A DNA stretch of 17,981 nucleotides, taken from contig CAZVWV010000079.1 in NCBI GenBank assembly GCA_964631745.1, positions 1 through 17,981 of the forward strand, in the 5' to 3' direction. This DNA comes from CAZVWV01 sp964631745 (GTDB taxonomy: Bacteria; Bdellovibrionota_C; UBA2361; JBGSMV01). The position numbers and the translations under genes are program-made. This document shows, piece after piece, positions 1-6,877 of this stretch (position 1 is its first letter; every line of letters begins with the position of its first letter). The notes beneath the pieces are model-generated. The model saw only the letters and a program-made list of their open reading frames with translations, ran no database searches and was not told the origin of the DNA.

Positions 1-38
1 AACTTAGACTCACTCCGTATTCTAAGTGTTGCGTTAAG

Positions 39-800
39 TTGTTGAATCCGCCACTAAAACTGCTTGGATTTAAAGAGAAAGAGGCGCGGCTTTATTTAGC
101 CCTAGTGCAAGTAGGACGCGCCACGGCGCAGAGGCTGAGTAGTTCTACACATATATCGCGCACTACTGTCTATCCAATTGTAAAGAAATTAATTGCTCGT
201 GGGCTGGTTTATGAAGAGCTTGCGGCTGGTGTAACCTACTTTGTCGCTAATCCGGCACAAGCCTTACGTGGCACAGTTTTAGAAGTTGAAAAAGAACTGC
301 GTACAAAACAAGCTGCGGTGGAGGAAGTAATTAAAATCATCACGCCGCATTTTAAGGTGAGAACTCAAACTACGCCGACGATGCAATTTTTTGAGGGTAA
401 GAAAAATATTAAGAACATGCTGCTTAAGCACACCGATACTTGGCTATCCAGCATGCGAAACTATGATAATACCTTGTGGGGCTATCAGGATCATACCTTT
501 GTCGAAAACTACCACGAATGGCTGGAAGAGTACTGGAAACGCAAAGATAAAGGCCATAGAATTCAACTTTTCTCAAATCAATCAGACGCGGAAGCACGAT
601 TAGAGGGGCGAATAGCTTTACGACGAATTAAAAAATTCCCGGTTAGCTATGAATTTAACACCACCATCTGGATTTCAGGCGATTACATCACAATGATTGT
701 GACACGCCAGGAACCGCATTATGCCTTTCAATTGCGGGACGAGCTATTTGCCGCGAATTTACGTTCAATGTTTATGTTATTATGGGAACAGCGGCGCTAA
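39..800 (+). CDS. TrmB-family transcriptional regulator
   Basis: Predicted DNA-binding regulator of 253 residues. The first ~75 residues form a TrmB-type winged helix-turn-helix: a 'LLGFKEKEARLYLALV' opening and a recognition region around 'SRTTVYPIVKKLIARGLVYE'. A short coiled-coil-like linker follows (about residues 80-105). The C-terminal half resembles the effector/PLD-like part of TrmB proteins, with the typical 'QFFEGKKNIKNML' entry. I chose the TTG at 39 because the HTH begins right after it. The frame is open to the window edge and there is no clear Shine-Dalgarno, so a start outside the window is possible. TrmB proteins are known as sugar-responsive regulators in archaea, and bacterial members are mostly uncharacterised. 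No transport or sugar operon lies beside it, so its target is unknown. Family call is firm; ligand and start are not. Confidence 0.8.
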   Translation: MLNPPLKLLGFKEKEARLYLALVQVGRATAQRLSSSTHISRTTVYPIVKKLIARGLVYEELAAGVTYFVANPAQALRGTVLEVEKELRTKQAAVEEVIKIITPHFKVRTQTTPTMQFFEGKKNIKNMLLKHTDTWLSSMRNYDNTLWGYQDHTFVENYHEWLEEYWKRKDKGHRIQLFSNQSDAEARLEGRIALRRIKKFPVSYEFNTTIWISGDYITMIVTRQEPHYAFQLRDELFAANLRSMFMLLWEQRR

Positions 801-1097
801 GTAATTCACGCGCTCTCAAAACAGCCCTGGCTTCCAAAGCTCCGCCCCCTTGGCCTAGTCCCGCGTGCTGAGTTATGGAGCACTGATGGAAAGGGGTCCG
901 GAACAGTTCAAGTGAGCTACTATGTGAAAATTAACGGTAGCAAGAAGAAACCCAAAATCAAAGTCGTCAAGGCCTCGGGCGATACGGTTCAGATAAAAGG
1001 ATTAAAGCCCGGGCAAACTCTCTTCGTACAATACAGATTCGTGAACGGCCAGGCGATGTCCAACACCAGCGCTTGGGTTAAGAAAAAAATTAAGTAA
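801..1097 (+). pseudogene. Fibronectin-III-like C-terminal remnant
   Basis: The reading frame stays open from just after the TAA of the TrmB-like gene to 1097, in the same frame as that gene. From about 870 on, the translation resembles the last strands of a fibronectin type III domain: 'YYVKINGSKKKPKIKVV', then 'IKGLKPGQTLFVQYRFVNG', then a serine- and lysine-rich end. The only usable start in the fn3-like part is a GTG at 912, which would give a 61-residue lysine-rich peptide, but no ribosome binding site stands at a normal distance from it. A half domain with no secretion signal suggests the 3' end of a lost surface protein, left after a deletion whose other end abuts the regulator. It could instead be a genuine small protein starting at 912. 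Confidence 0.45.
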
Positions 1098-1110
1098 CGT
1101 AGACAACTCG

Positions 1111-1244
1111 GCGGCCGATGTGTATAGAGCCACTGCTTTTTAGGGCGTAGCCGCAACCTGCTAGCGCCGGGTGCTGCCTGTCGGCCTAAAAATTAGTGCA
1201 ACCTCGTGGCACCGGCCGACGGGGTCGTCGGCGCTCCATAATAT
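1111..1244. repeat. Structured intergenic repeat, copy 1
   Basis: First copy of a ~134 bp repeat, about 87% identical by eye to the copy at 1354-1486 (roughly 17 substitutions and one 1-nt indel). It has an outer inverted pair GGCCGA (1113-1118) / TCGGCC (1181-1186). A second hairpin, AGTGCAAC-CTC-GTGGCACC, carries one mismatch. A third, GCCGACG-GGGT-CGTCGGC (1215-1232), keeps its seven-base-pair stem although its loop differs from copy 2. The copies may extend about 15-20 bases leftwards at lower similarity. No open frame of interest lies inside. It sits between the fn3-like remnant and the convergent glycosyltransferase gene. Confidence 0.85.
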
Positions 1245-1353
1245 TTCGTTCTTCACTTGCCGCTTAATTAGAACTTCCCCGAGAATGTGGCAGCTAAAAA
1301 GCTTGGGGTAACCTGCAGGCGCGGCGCAAGGATATCGTAGCGCCGTCGACTGG

Positions 1354-1486
1354 GCGGCCGATGTGCATAGTTGCACTGCTTTCTAGGGCGTAGCTGCCAC
1401 CTGCTCGCACTTGGTGCTGCCTGTCGGCCTAACATTTGGTGCCACCTCGTGGCACCGGCCGACGAGTCGTCGGCGCTCCCTAATAT
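1354..1486. repeat. Structured intergenic repeat, copy 2
   Basis: Second copy in direct orientation, 243 bases after the first. Inverted pairs are GGCCGA (1356-1361) / TCGGCC (1424-1429), a perfect 8-bp stem GGTGCCAC-CTC-GTGGCACC (1438-1456), and GCCGACG-AGT-CGTCGGC (1458-1474). The copy ends 17 bases before the stop codon of the minus-strand glycosyltransferase gene, so it would be transcribed as that gene's 3' untranslated region. The word ATCGTAGCGC occurs just before this copy (1334-1343) and just after it (1494-1503). The 109 bases between the two copies hold nothing I recognise. Confidence 0.85.
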
Positions 1487-1503
1487 GCGCGCCATCGTAG
1501 CGC

Positions 1504-3468
1504 TCATTGAGCCGTTTCCAAAGCAACTCCTAGCCGCCTCGTATCTTGATTGATGCCCCAGGCAGCTGGGCTGTGGATCTCTTTGGTAATTAGAAAGATC
1601 GAGGGATCTTTTATGAATGCTTGGGTTTGAATTTCTAAGTCGAAGTCTTGCCAATGGCCGAGTTTGGAATTATCAAATGTGAAGGTGCTACTTGTTCCGG
1701 CTCCCTCGAACCTCAGCGTTTGATTGGGCCAGGGGGACATTACTTTTAATTTAATTTTCATTTTTTCTTCAGGCGAGATTCGAATGGGGCGGTTTTTTGG
1801 AATTTCTAGTCTTAACGGCTCGATGCGGCGCTCTAGCCATACGTACGGTTCGGTATCGCTAAGCTTTTGGTCCTGGCGCGAGCAGCCCTCACCTATTTTA
1901 CAGATCACGGGGGGAAGCAGATGCTTTGCAAGCGCGGCTGTTAGTTCTGGAGTTTCTTCAAATCGAAAGATCTGAATTTTTGGATTATCAACTACGCGCA
2001 TCTCGCCCAGCGCGCCCTCGAAATTTTTTTCTACCCTTAAGTACGAAAGCTCCAGCGGGGCTAGCGCTGCTGGGAAAACAAATCTATCAATACCGGCCAT
2101 ATATAAATCTAGCGGATTCACTCGGGCTGCGTTCACGCGAATCGTGCCGGGCATTGAAAAAAGCGTGGGCTCGAACTGGAGCTCTCCGGCTAGTGCCGTG
2201 TCTTGCCTGGCTACCTTATTATTATTTAGCCAAGTTGCGGCATCAGTGCGACTATCGTGTTTTGAAATTAGCTCGGAATTTAAGGCGTATGATTTGAGCG
2301 AGGGCTCCACGAGAGCCAGCAGGGCAAGTAGGATAGTTACAGTTTTGCCAATTCGGTTACAATTTGGACGGGTAAGAAAGCACGCGCCAAAGATGGCAAG
2401 ATACGGCACCAGCACCAACATGTTGCGCTCGAAGTTGGTTTTTTGGGCGATCATCAAAAGGAAATAAAATAATGGCGCCGCCAGAATAATTTGAGAAATC
2501 TTATTGGTTCGCAGCTTAGAATAATAAAGACCCAAAAGCGCCAACAACATTCCGCCGAATCCCAATCCTTGCAAAGTGAGCCAATTTAAATAGAAAGCCG
2601 CTTGCGAGAATCCGGGTGTGGTTTCATGACCAACGTGCCCAGCTACGGCATAGTGCCAAACTTCGTATCCTAGCTGCGAACTGAAAACCTCCGGATGCAC
2701 TAGGATATAGGGCGACCCTAGTACGAACCCAAGTAGCGGCGCGATGCAAGCAATTAGAAACGATGCCCGGTAAAGATTTTCGGAGAGATAACAAACAACG
2801 AGCGGTAATACAGCCACGGGGAGCGCGTTATACTTGGACGAAACCGCAAGGCCCGCTACTAAGGCCGTAAGAAAGAGCATCTTCTCTGAGTAATTTTGAT
2901 AGCACCGAATTGCGAGCATTGTGGTCAGAAGGCACATAAATGCCATAAGCACATCTACGCCAATCACCCCAGCGTACTCGATCTGCGCCGGAGAGATCGC
3001 GACAAGCAGCGCGGCGTAAAGCGCCCAGATATTATTTTGCGTGAGCATGCGCGCCACCAAGCCTGTGAGAATTACCAGAGACACGCTAAGGAGCACACTT
3101 AGCAAGCGCGAGCTTTTTGCAAATATCGGGGGGAAGGTCCAAAAGGCGTATCCGCCGATCCCATAAGGGTCTTTGGTTTTGATGTCTGAGAGATCGCCGA
3201 TAATGCCAATACGCTTAGCGTACCAAGCCGTGGCCCACACTACCGGAATGCGCAAATAAAAGTGCAGCGAGGGCTTATGAAAATAGTTCGGATCCATGTC
3301 GCCGGACTTGGCCATGCGTAAGACACGGTTAAAGTGATGCGCCTCGTCTTCGTTATAAAAGTATGGCAGGCCGGTAGAAATTGTGGGGGTGCGCATGCAA
3401 AAGGCCAGGGCTGCAATGAGCAACAGTCCTATTAGAAAAGGTAGCTTGCTATTGTTGATGTGGGACAT
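1504..3468 (-). CDS. GT39/PMT-type membrane glycosyltransferase
   Basis: A 654-residue integral membrane protein of the dolichyl-phosphate-mannose-protein mannosyltransferase / ArnT-like superfamily (GT-C fold). Such enzymes move a sugar from a polyprenyl-phosphate donor on the outer face of the inner membrane. The first membrane segment (about 9-25) is followed by the acidic first-loop motif 'YFYNEDEAHHFNR' with Asp41/Glu42, the expected catalytic position. About ten further hydrophobic segments run to about residue 395. The last ~250 residues are soluble and probably periplasmic, and contain a beta-rich stretch near the end. The ATG at 3468 has no strong Shine-Dalgarno. It follows the thioredoxin-like gene by 44 bases on the same strand, so the two may be cotranscribed. 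The acceptor (lipid A, protein or glycan) cannot be read from the sequence. Confidence 0.85.
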   Translation of the reverse strand: MSHINNSKLPFLIGLLLIAALAFCMRTPTISTGLPYFYNEDEAHHFNRVLRMAKSGDMDPNYFHKPSLHFYLRIPVVWATAWYAKRIGIIGDLSDIKTKDPYGIGGYAFWTFPPIFAKSSRLLSVLLSVSLVILTGLVARMLTQNNIWALYAALLVAISPAQIEYAGVIGVDVLMAFMCLLTTMLAIRCYQNYSEKMLFLTALVAGLAVSSKYNALPVAVLPLVVCYLSENLYRASFLIACIAPLLGFVLGSPYILVHPEVFSSQLGYEVWHYAVAGHVGHETTPGFSQAAFYLNWLTLQGLGFGGMLLALLGLYYSKLRTNKISQIILAAPLFYFLLMIAQKTNFERNMLVLVPYLAIFGACFLTRPNCNRIGKTVTILLALLALVEPSLKSYALNSELISKHDSRTDAATWLNNNKVARQDTALAGELQFEPTLFSMPGTIRVNAARVNPLDLYMAGIDRFVFPAALAPLELSYLRVEKNFEGALGEMRVVDNPKIQIFRFEETPELTAALAKHLLPPVICKIGEGCSRQDQKLSDTEPYVWLERRIEPLRLEIPKNRPIRISPEEKMKIKLKVMSPWPNQTLRFEGAGTSSTFTFDNSKLGHWQDFDLEIQTQAFIKDPSIFLITKEIHSPAAWGINQDTRRLGVALETAQ

Positions 3469-3487
3469 AGCTTTTTTGTTGTCTAAG

Positions 3488-3505
3488 GCCGAGCTGGAGC
3501 TCGGC
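3488..3505. other. Perfect palindrome between thioredoxin-like and GT39 genes
   Basis: GCCGAGCT-GG-AGCTCGGC forms an 8-bp inverted repeat with a 2-base centre (about 7 pairs with a realistic loop). It lies in the 44-base gap between two minus-strand genes. On the minus strand it is followed by an A-rich stretch, not a U-run, so it does not look like an intrinsic terminator. It could modulate mRNA processing or translation of the downstream gene. Confidence 0.45.
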
Positions 3506-3512
3506 GGTCCGG

Positions 3513-4100
3513 TTAGTCGTTATATTTTGTACGTAAAGCCGGAGCGAGCCTAAGTAAGAGCTCCGCTCTTTCAACATTCATGAGCCATTCACCAAGCTCG
3601 GTCTGTAGCTCCTGCTCGGATGGCGGAACAATTCCGGCATCGCAAGCGGGCCCGAGTTCGTTTGCAGCCTTACGTCTATAGGCGCTTAGCTGCCTGTCAC
3701 CAAAACGTGAGAGCTCAAAAAAGTCCTCGCTCAGCAATACTGCGACCGGCACTCGCGCGGCGCCGATTATGCGAAGCTCGTCCTGAAGTTCCGGATTCTC
3801 GCGGCTCTCCACAAAGCGACAATCTATCAGAGCATTCCTCTCGCTGATACGCGCAAACATCGGACCCTGGCGGGCACAGTCACCACACCAGATTCCGGAG
3901 AGCACCAGAATATTTAGACGCCGCGTGAAACCGGCAACCAAAGTTTCCTGGGCGGCGGTTAGCTTAATGCGCTCATAGTAATCCGCCCAGCGCTTCTGTT
4001 GACCAGGATCTCCGCTGGTGAGATACGCATTAAAGGCGCTCCCCTTTTCGAAGTAATTCCTAAAAAATGTTTGGCGAAGATCGTAGTATTTATTGCTCAT
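3513..4100 (-). CDS. Thioredoxin-like protein with WCGDC active site
   Basis: A 195-residue predicted cytoplasmic protein with no signal peptide or membrane segment. The central thioredoxin fold carries a redox-type motif WCGDC at residues 71-75 (Cys72, Cys75), preceded by the strand 'LNILVLSGI'. The cis-proline position is present at Val117-Pro118. The N-terminal ~60 residues are helical and precede the fold, as in the small family of WCGDC thioredoxin-like proteins of unknown partner. The charged, leucine-rich C-terminal ~45 residues are additional to the thioredoxin core. The ATG at 4098-4100 was chosen as the first Met; its ribosome site is weak. It is divergent from the binding-protein gene, with an 85-base shared promoter region, and sits directly upstream of the GT39 gene. 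Fold and disulphide chemistry are well supported; substrate is unknown. Confidence 0.75.
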   Translation of the reverse strand: MSNKYYDLRQTFFRNYFEKGSAFNAYLTSGDPGQQKRWADYYERIKLTAAQETLVAGFTRRLNILVLSGIWCGDCARQGPMFARISERNALIDCRFVESRENPELQDELRIIGAARVPVAVLLSEDFFELSRFGDRQLSAYRRKAANELGPACDAGIVPPSEQELQTELGEWLMNVERAELLLRLAPALRTKYND

Positions 4101-4185
4101 AGGATCTCGTATTTGCTAGCATGGTAAGAGATCTCACCCGTTTTTCATAGGGTTCAGATACCAGAGTCAATATCGGAGAGGCTTT

Positions 4186-5238
4186 ATGCGTGAATTCCTT
4201 ACCAAACTTGTCACCGTCGGTATTATATTGCTGGTTGGCCTTTCAAACGCTTCAGCGCAAGAAACTGTTCATTTAGGAGCCATCGTCCCCCTAAGCGGCG
4301 AGGTGAGCGCTATAGGAAATGCCGTCAGGAACGGTATGCTGATGGCAAAAGACGATCTCCCCAAAGCAATTCAAGAGAAGCTTGTGCTGCATTTTGAAGA
4401 CGATGCCTGTAAGCCCATAAATACCGTCTCTGCTTTTAGAAAGCTTGTTAACATTCAAGGTGTGAACTTGGTAGTGAGTCTAACATCTGGCGCATCAAGG
4501 CCAATCGGACCGCTGGCCGAAACGCAGAAGATTCCGTTACTAGCTATGGCCTCAGATGAGAACATCGTGATGGGGCGTAAATATCCGATGAATTTTTGGG
4601 TTACGCCCCAGATGGAGAACAGGATTTTCGTTCCAGAAATTGTGAAGCGCGGTTTTAAGAAAGTTGCGCGAATTTACACCACTCAGAGCGGCGTGGAGGC
4701 TTTTGTTAGAGAGTTTGACAAACAAAATGCCGGCCAAGTCGAAATTTTACTGGACGAAGAGTATCCCGTAGAGATTAAAGATTTTAAACCTTTTATAAAC
4801 AAGCTCTCGGCGCATTCGGAGGTCGAAGCCGTTATGATTTTCTTGATGCCGGGGCAGCTCGGGCTATTTGCTAAACAAGCGCGCGCCAGCGGCGTAAAGC
4901 TGCCATTCTTTGGCGGTGAGTTCTTTAGCGACGCCAACGAGGTAAAGATCGCAAACGGCGCATTGAACGGCACCTGGTACGTCGACTCGGGGGAACCAAA
5001 CAGTGACTTTTTGGAGAGATACAAGAAGCGTTTTCCGGGAGCCTCCAATTATCCTGCCGCCAATGGGTATGATATAGTAAAGCTAGTCGGAAAGGCCATG
5101 GAGATGGGACTTAGCTCCAGGGAAGAGCTAAATAATTTCTTTCATACCTTTAAAGATTTTACCGGTATGTTGGGAACATACTCAGCCACTGACGATAATC
5201 GCTTTACATTGCCTGCTGCTATTAAGAGTGTGCCGTGA
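4186..5238 (+). CDS. Periplasmic ligand-binding protein (Peripla_BP_6, LivK-like)
   Basis: A 350-residue substrate-binding protein of the branched-chain amino acid/amide type I periplasmic-binding family. A clear Sec signal peptide (positive start, hydrophobic 8-20, cleavage after Ala22-Ser23-Ala24) leads to the hallmark strand 'VHLGAIVPLSGEVSAIG'. The family's conserved ligand loops follow, for example 'LVVSLTSGASRPIGPLAE' around residue 100. Length fits the family, although the C-terminal ~20 residues are short. The ATG at 4186 is fixed by the Shine-Dalgarno GGAGAGG at 4175-4181. No LivH/LivM permease or LivF/LivG ATPase is in the window, so this is an orphan binding protein that must serve a transporter elsewhere or act as a sensor input. 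The ligand (amino acid, amide, urea or aromatic acid) cannot be told. Confidence 0.88.
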   Translation: MREFLTKLVTVGIILLVGLSNASAQETVHLGAIVPLSGEVSAIGNAVRNGMLMAKDDLPKAIQEKLVLHFEDDACKPINTVSAFRKLVNIQGVNLVVSLTSGASRPIGPLAETQKIPLLAMASDENIVMGRKYPMNFWVTPQMENRIFVPEIVKRGFKKVARIYTTQSGVEAFVREFDKQNAGQVEILLDEEYPVEIKDFKPFINKLSAHSEVEAVMIFLMPGQLGLFAKQARASGVKLPFFGGEFFSDANEVKIANGALNGTWYVDSGEPNSDFLERYKKRFPGASNYPAANGYDIVKLVGKAMEMGLSSREELNNFFHTFKDFTGMLGTYSATDDNRFTLPAAIKSVP

Positions 5239-5275
5239 GGAATCTTGTTTGTGATGTGCGTTCCGCCCACTTCGC

Positions 5276-5674
5276 TCAGGGCTCAAGCACTTCTAGGGAG
5301 TCAAAATAGTCCCGCCAATATCCGCGATCTCGTGCCAAGAGGCGGTCACATTGCAGTTGGGCATGAGCGCCGATCAGAAAATCTGCCAGCATGCGCCGCT
5401 TGGCGCCTTTACGCTCTAAGTAAAGTTTGAAATGCTGCCCGGCCAAAATCGCTGCTTCTTTTGAGCAAGGGCGGTAAAGAAATGACCAATCGGCTAAGAA
5501 CTCCTCAAGCTCGGAAGGGGCTAAAGTGGGGCAGATCTCCGCCAACACACACTCGCAAATAACCAGATTCCCTTCGGCTAACACATTACGCAGGGCCTTT
5601 TCCGCTCGTAGCGCCGTAGCTTCGGCTCCACACAGGAAATCCAAAATCACCGAGCTATCTACGGCCGTCATCAT
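5276..5674 (-). CDS. vapC: VapC-like PIN-domain toxin (ribonuclease)
   Basis: A 132-residue PIN-domain protein, the expected size for a VapC toxin. These are Mg2+-dependent endoribonucleases that cut tRNA or other RNA when free of antitoxin. All four acidic metal ligands are visible: Asp6 in 'AVDSSVILDFL', Glu46 in 'CVLAEI', Asp98 in 'LADFLIGAHA' and Asp116 in 'LARDRGYW', so the enzyme should be active. It overlaps the end of the antitoxin gene by 20 bases, indicating translational coupling in a vapB-vapC operon. Two adjacent ATG codons (5674 and 5671) make the start uncertain by one residue. It is convergent with the binding-protein gene, 37 bases away, with no evident terminator between them. 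Confidence 0.9.
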   Translation of the reverse strand: MMTAVDSSVILDFLCGAEATALRAEKALRNVLAEGNLVICECVLAEICPTLAPSELEEFLADWSFLYRPCSKEAAILAGQHFKLYLERKGAKRRMLADFLIGAHAQLQCDRLLARDRGYWRDYFDSLEVLEP

Positions 5675-5897
5675 CTCGAATACTAGTTAAATACTGATCT
5701 ACGTTCTTGCCGACCGGAAGTTTTCCCCTCCCCCGCCACCTGGAGCCTTTTGTGTTAGAGAGATCTTTCTTAGCAATAATCTCTCCTCCTCTTATCGAAA
5801 AAACCAAGACGGTGCCAGGGGTGATGCCTATGGAATCCCTTATATCTTTAGGGAGCGTAACCTGTCCCTTTTCGCTTACTATTATTTTCCTACTCAT
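5655..5897 (-). CDS. vapB: AbrB/SpoVT-type antitoxin (VapB)
   Basis: An 80-residue antitoxin. Residues 3-45 form a swapped-hairpin AbrB/MazE DNA-binding domain with the signature 'SEKGQVTLPKDIRDSIGI' followed by 'PGTVLVFSIRGGEII'. The charged C-terminal tail (residues 50-80) is the part expected to wrap and inhibit VapC. It is the first gene of the operon and overlaps vapC by 20 bases. The ATG at 5895-5897 has no Shine-Dalgarno and lies only six bases after the predicted -10 box, implying a leaderless message. An inverted repeat covering that -10 box is the likely autoregulatory operator. Confidence 0.88.
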   Translation of the reverse strand: MSRKIIVSEKGQVTLPKDIRDSIGITPGTVLVFSIRGGEIIAKKDLSNTKGSRWRGRGKLPVGKNVDQYLTSIRDDDGRR

Positions 5898-5900
5898 AAA

Positions 5901-5932
5901 GTAAGAATATGTTATCTTACGTTCTGTGTCAA
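5901..5932 (-). promoter_or_regulatory. vapBC promoter with overlapping operator palindrome
   Basis: On the minus strand a perfect -35 TTGACA (5927-5932) is followed after exactly 17 bases by a -10 TATTCT (5904-5909, four of six consensus). The vapB ATG begins six bases further on. An inverted repeat GTAAGA (5901-5906) / TCTTAC (5915-5920), with an 8-base centre, overlaps the -10 box. This is where a VapB-VapC complex would be expected to bind and repress. Confidence 0.6.
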
Positions 5933-6060
5933 ACTGATATTTTACTACTGATAATCTTTCCGAGCATGGCCTGGTTAATACCCCCTAGAACGGGCACCGG
6001 TTAAATTATTCCTTCACAACGCCCCTTAGCCCTGCCCATACTCACTTAATTCTTGTCGCT

Positions 6061-6104
6061 AATATTGCCCACATCTTGACCAATATTGCCCATAATGCTA
6101 CTAT
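6061..6104 (+). promoter_or_regulatory. Candidate promoter of the parD-like gene with direct repeats
   Basis: TTGACC (6076-6081) and TACTAT (6099-6104) are separated by 17 bases, upstream of the parD-like gene. Two copies of AATATTGCCCA (6061-6071 and 6082-6092) are spaced 21 bases apart, two helical turns. One precedes the -35 and the other fills the spacer, which is a natural arrangement for an operator bound by a ribbon-helix-helix antitoxin. Confidence 0.5.
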
Positions 6105-6130
6105 ACAGGAGACAATGGAAGGAGATTTTT

Positions 6131-6400
6131 ATGTCAGATCGCATCCCATCAGACCGCATTAATGCCCGATTGTCCCCGCCTTTGGCGGAGTTCGTCGCAC
6201 GCATGGTTGGAGCTTTAGGCCTTTACGAGACGCCAAGCGAATATGTGCGCGATCTCATCCGCCACGATATGGAGCGACGAGAAGGAGTACTCGCGCAGGA
6301 AGCAATTCTGGCTGGCTACCGCGACCTGGCTCAAGGACGCAGCTTTGCATCTTCGGGAGATTTTGGGACCGATATGAAGACACTCGCCAGCAAGAAGTGA
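6131..6400 (+). CDS. ParD-like ribbon-helix-helix antitoxin (orphan)
   Basis: An 89-residue protein with an N-terminal ribbon-helix-helix. The strand 'DRINARLSPPLAEFVARMV' and helix 'ETPSEYVRDLIRHDMERRE' match ParD/CopG-type antitoxins, which bind DNA as dimers and neutralise a toxin with the C-terminal half. The ATG at 6131 was chosen over an in-frame ATG at 6086 because AAGGAG (6119-6124) stands at the right distance and because the upstream start would lie inside the predicted promoter. The usual partner, a ParE-type toxin, would follow directly and overlap. Instead a 22-codon basic frame follows and then unrelated sequence, so this antitoxin appears orphaned. Confidence 0.75.
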   Translation: MSDRIPSDRINARLSPPLAEFVARMVGALGLYETPSEYVRDLIRHDMERREGVLAQEAILAGYRDLAQGRSFASSGDFGTDMKTLASKK

Positions 6401-6465
6401 AAAGACTAAAAGCAGCAAAGCCAGCCAGCGCAAGAAAACGCGGCAAAAGAAAGAGCGGAGCGTGA
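6397..6465 (+). CDS. Very short basic ORF overlapping the antitoxin stop
   Basis: A GTG codon overlaps the TGA of the parD-like gene (GTGA) and opens 22 codons rich in Lys and Arg, beginning 'KRLKAAKPASARKRGK'. The position suits a translationally coupled partner gene, but it is far too short for a ParE or HicA toxin. It could be a stub left by deletion of the toxin, a tiny basic peptide, or chance. Confidence 0.2.
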   Translation: MKRLKAAKPASARKRGKRKSGA

Positions 6466-6484
6466 CTACTGCCACATCTTAATG

Positions 6485-6799
6485 CTAGGCCGCGATACGC
6501 TCGTCATGGCGCAAACCTTGCTCGCGCATGACCGGCGACCCAGCTTTTACAACTAGGGGATAATTCGAGAATCTGACCTGGGCGCCGTCTTCGAAGCGCA
6601 GATGCACGTTGGCCAACACGATTGCGTTGGCTATCAGCCTACCGGCCGGATCTAATTCTGGTGTTTTTTTGAAGATAACTTTGGCGTCGAGCATCTTAAT
6701 TTGGAATCCACGGTGAAAACGCTCGCTTCCCAAAGCGCTCCAGATAACGCTGCCTTTGCCGAGCCGTGCTCTGATCCCAGGTGTGGTAGATCTTTTCAC
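6485..6799 (-). CDS. Hypothetical protein, 104 residues
   Basis: I do not recognise this family. The frame opens at a GTG (6797-6799) preceded at five bases by AGGGAG (6805-6810), a good ribosome site. The N-terminal ~30 residues are basic. The middle alternates hydrophobic and polar residues in a way that suggests beta strands, for example 'LIANAIVLANVHLRFEDG' and 'AQVRFSNYPLVV'. The C-terminus is charged and ends near 'RHDERIAA'. There is no signal peptide or membrane segment. It is convergent with the orphan antitoxin and lies among mobile or decayed sequence, so it may be an accessory gene or the end of a larger lost one. Confidence 0.45.
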   Translation of the reverse strand: MKRSTTPGIRARLGKGSVIWSALGSERFHRGFQIKMLDAKVIFKKTPELDPAGRLIANAIVLANVHLRFEDGAQVRFSNYPLVVKAGSPVMREQGLRHDERIAA

Positions 6800-6877
6800 T
6801 CAGTCTCCCTATTAGATAGGACAATCTTGTTATGCCAGTTAAATTAGATTGGTGACTTATAAATGCAGGCCCCCACT

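Noticed and set aside
1354..1486. Integron attC site or cassette array
   Set aside because: Copy 2 contains GCCTAAC (GTTAGGC on the other strand), which fits a core-site half, but copy 1 has GCCTAAA and no matching second core site closes either copy. There is no integron integrase, and the space between copies is only 109 bases.
1111..1486. CRISPR array
   Set aside because: Only two long, diverged copies with internal hairpins. Nothing like short identical repeats with regular spacers, and no cas genes.
1268..1654. Minus-strand 128-residue frame across the repeats
   Set aside because: It overlaps repeat copy 2 and the end of the glycosyltransferase gene, has a composition typical of GC-rich repeat translation, and matches no family I know.
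3488..3505. Intrinsic terminator after the thioredoxin-like gene
   Set aside because: The stem is perfect, but on the transcribed strand it is followed by an A-rich run, not U residues.
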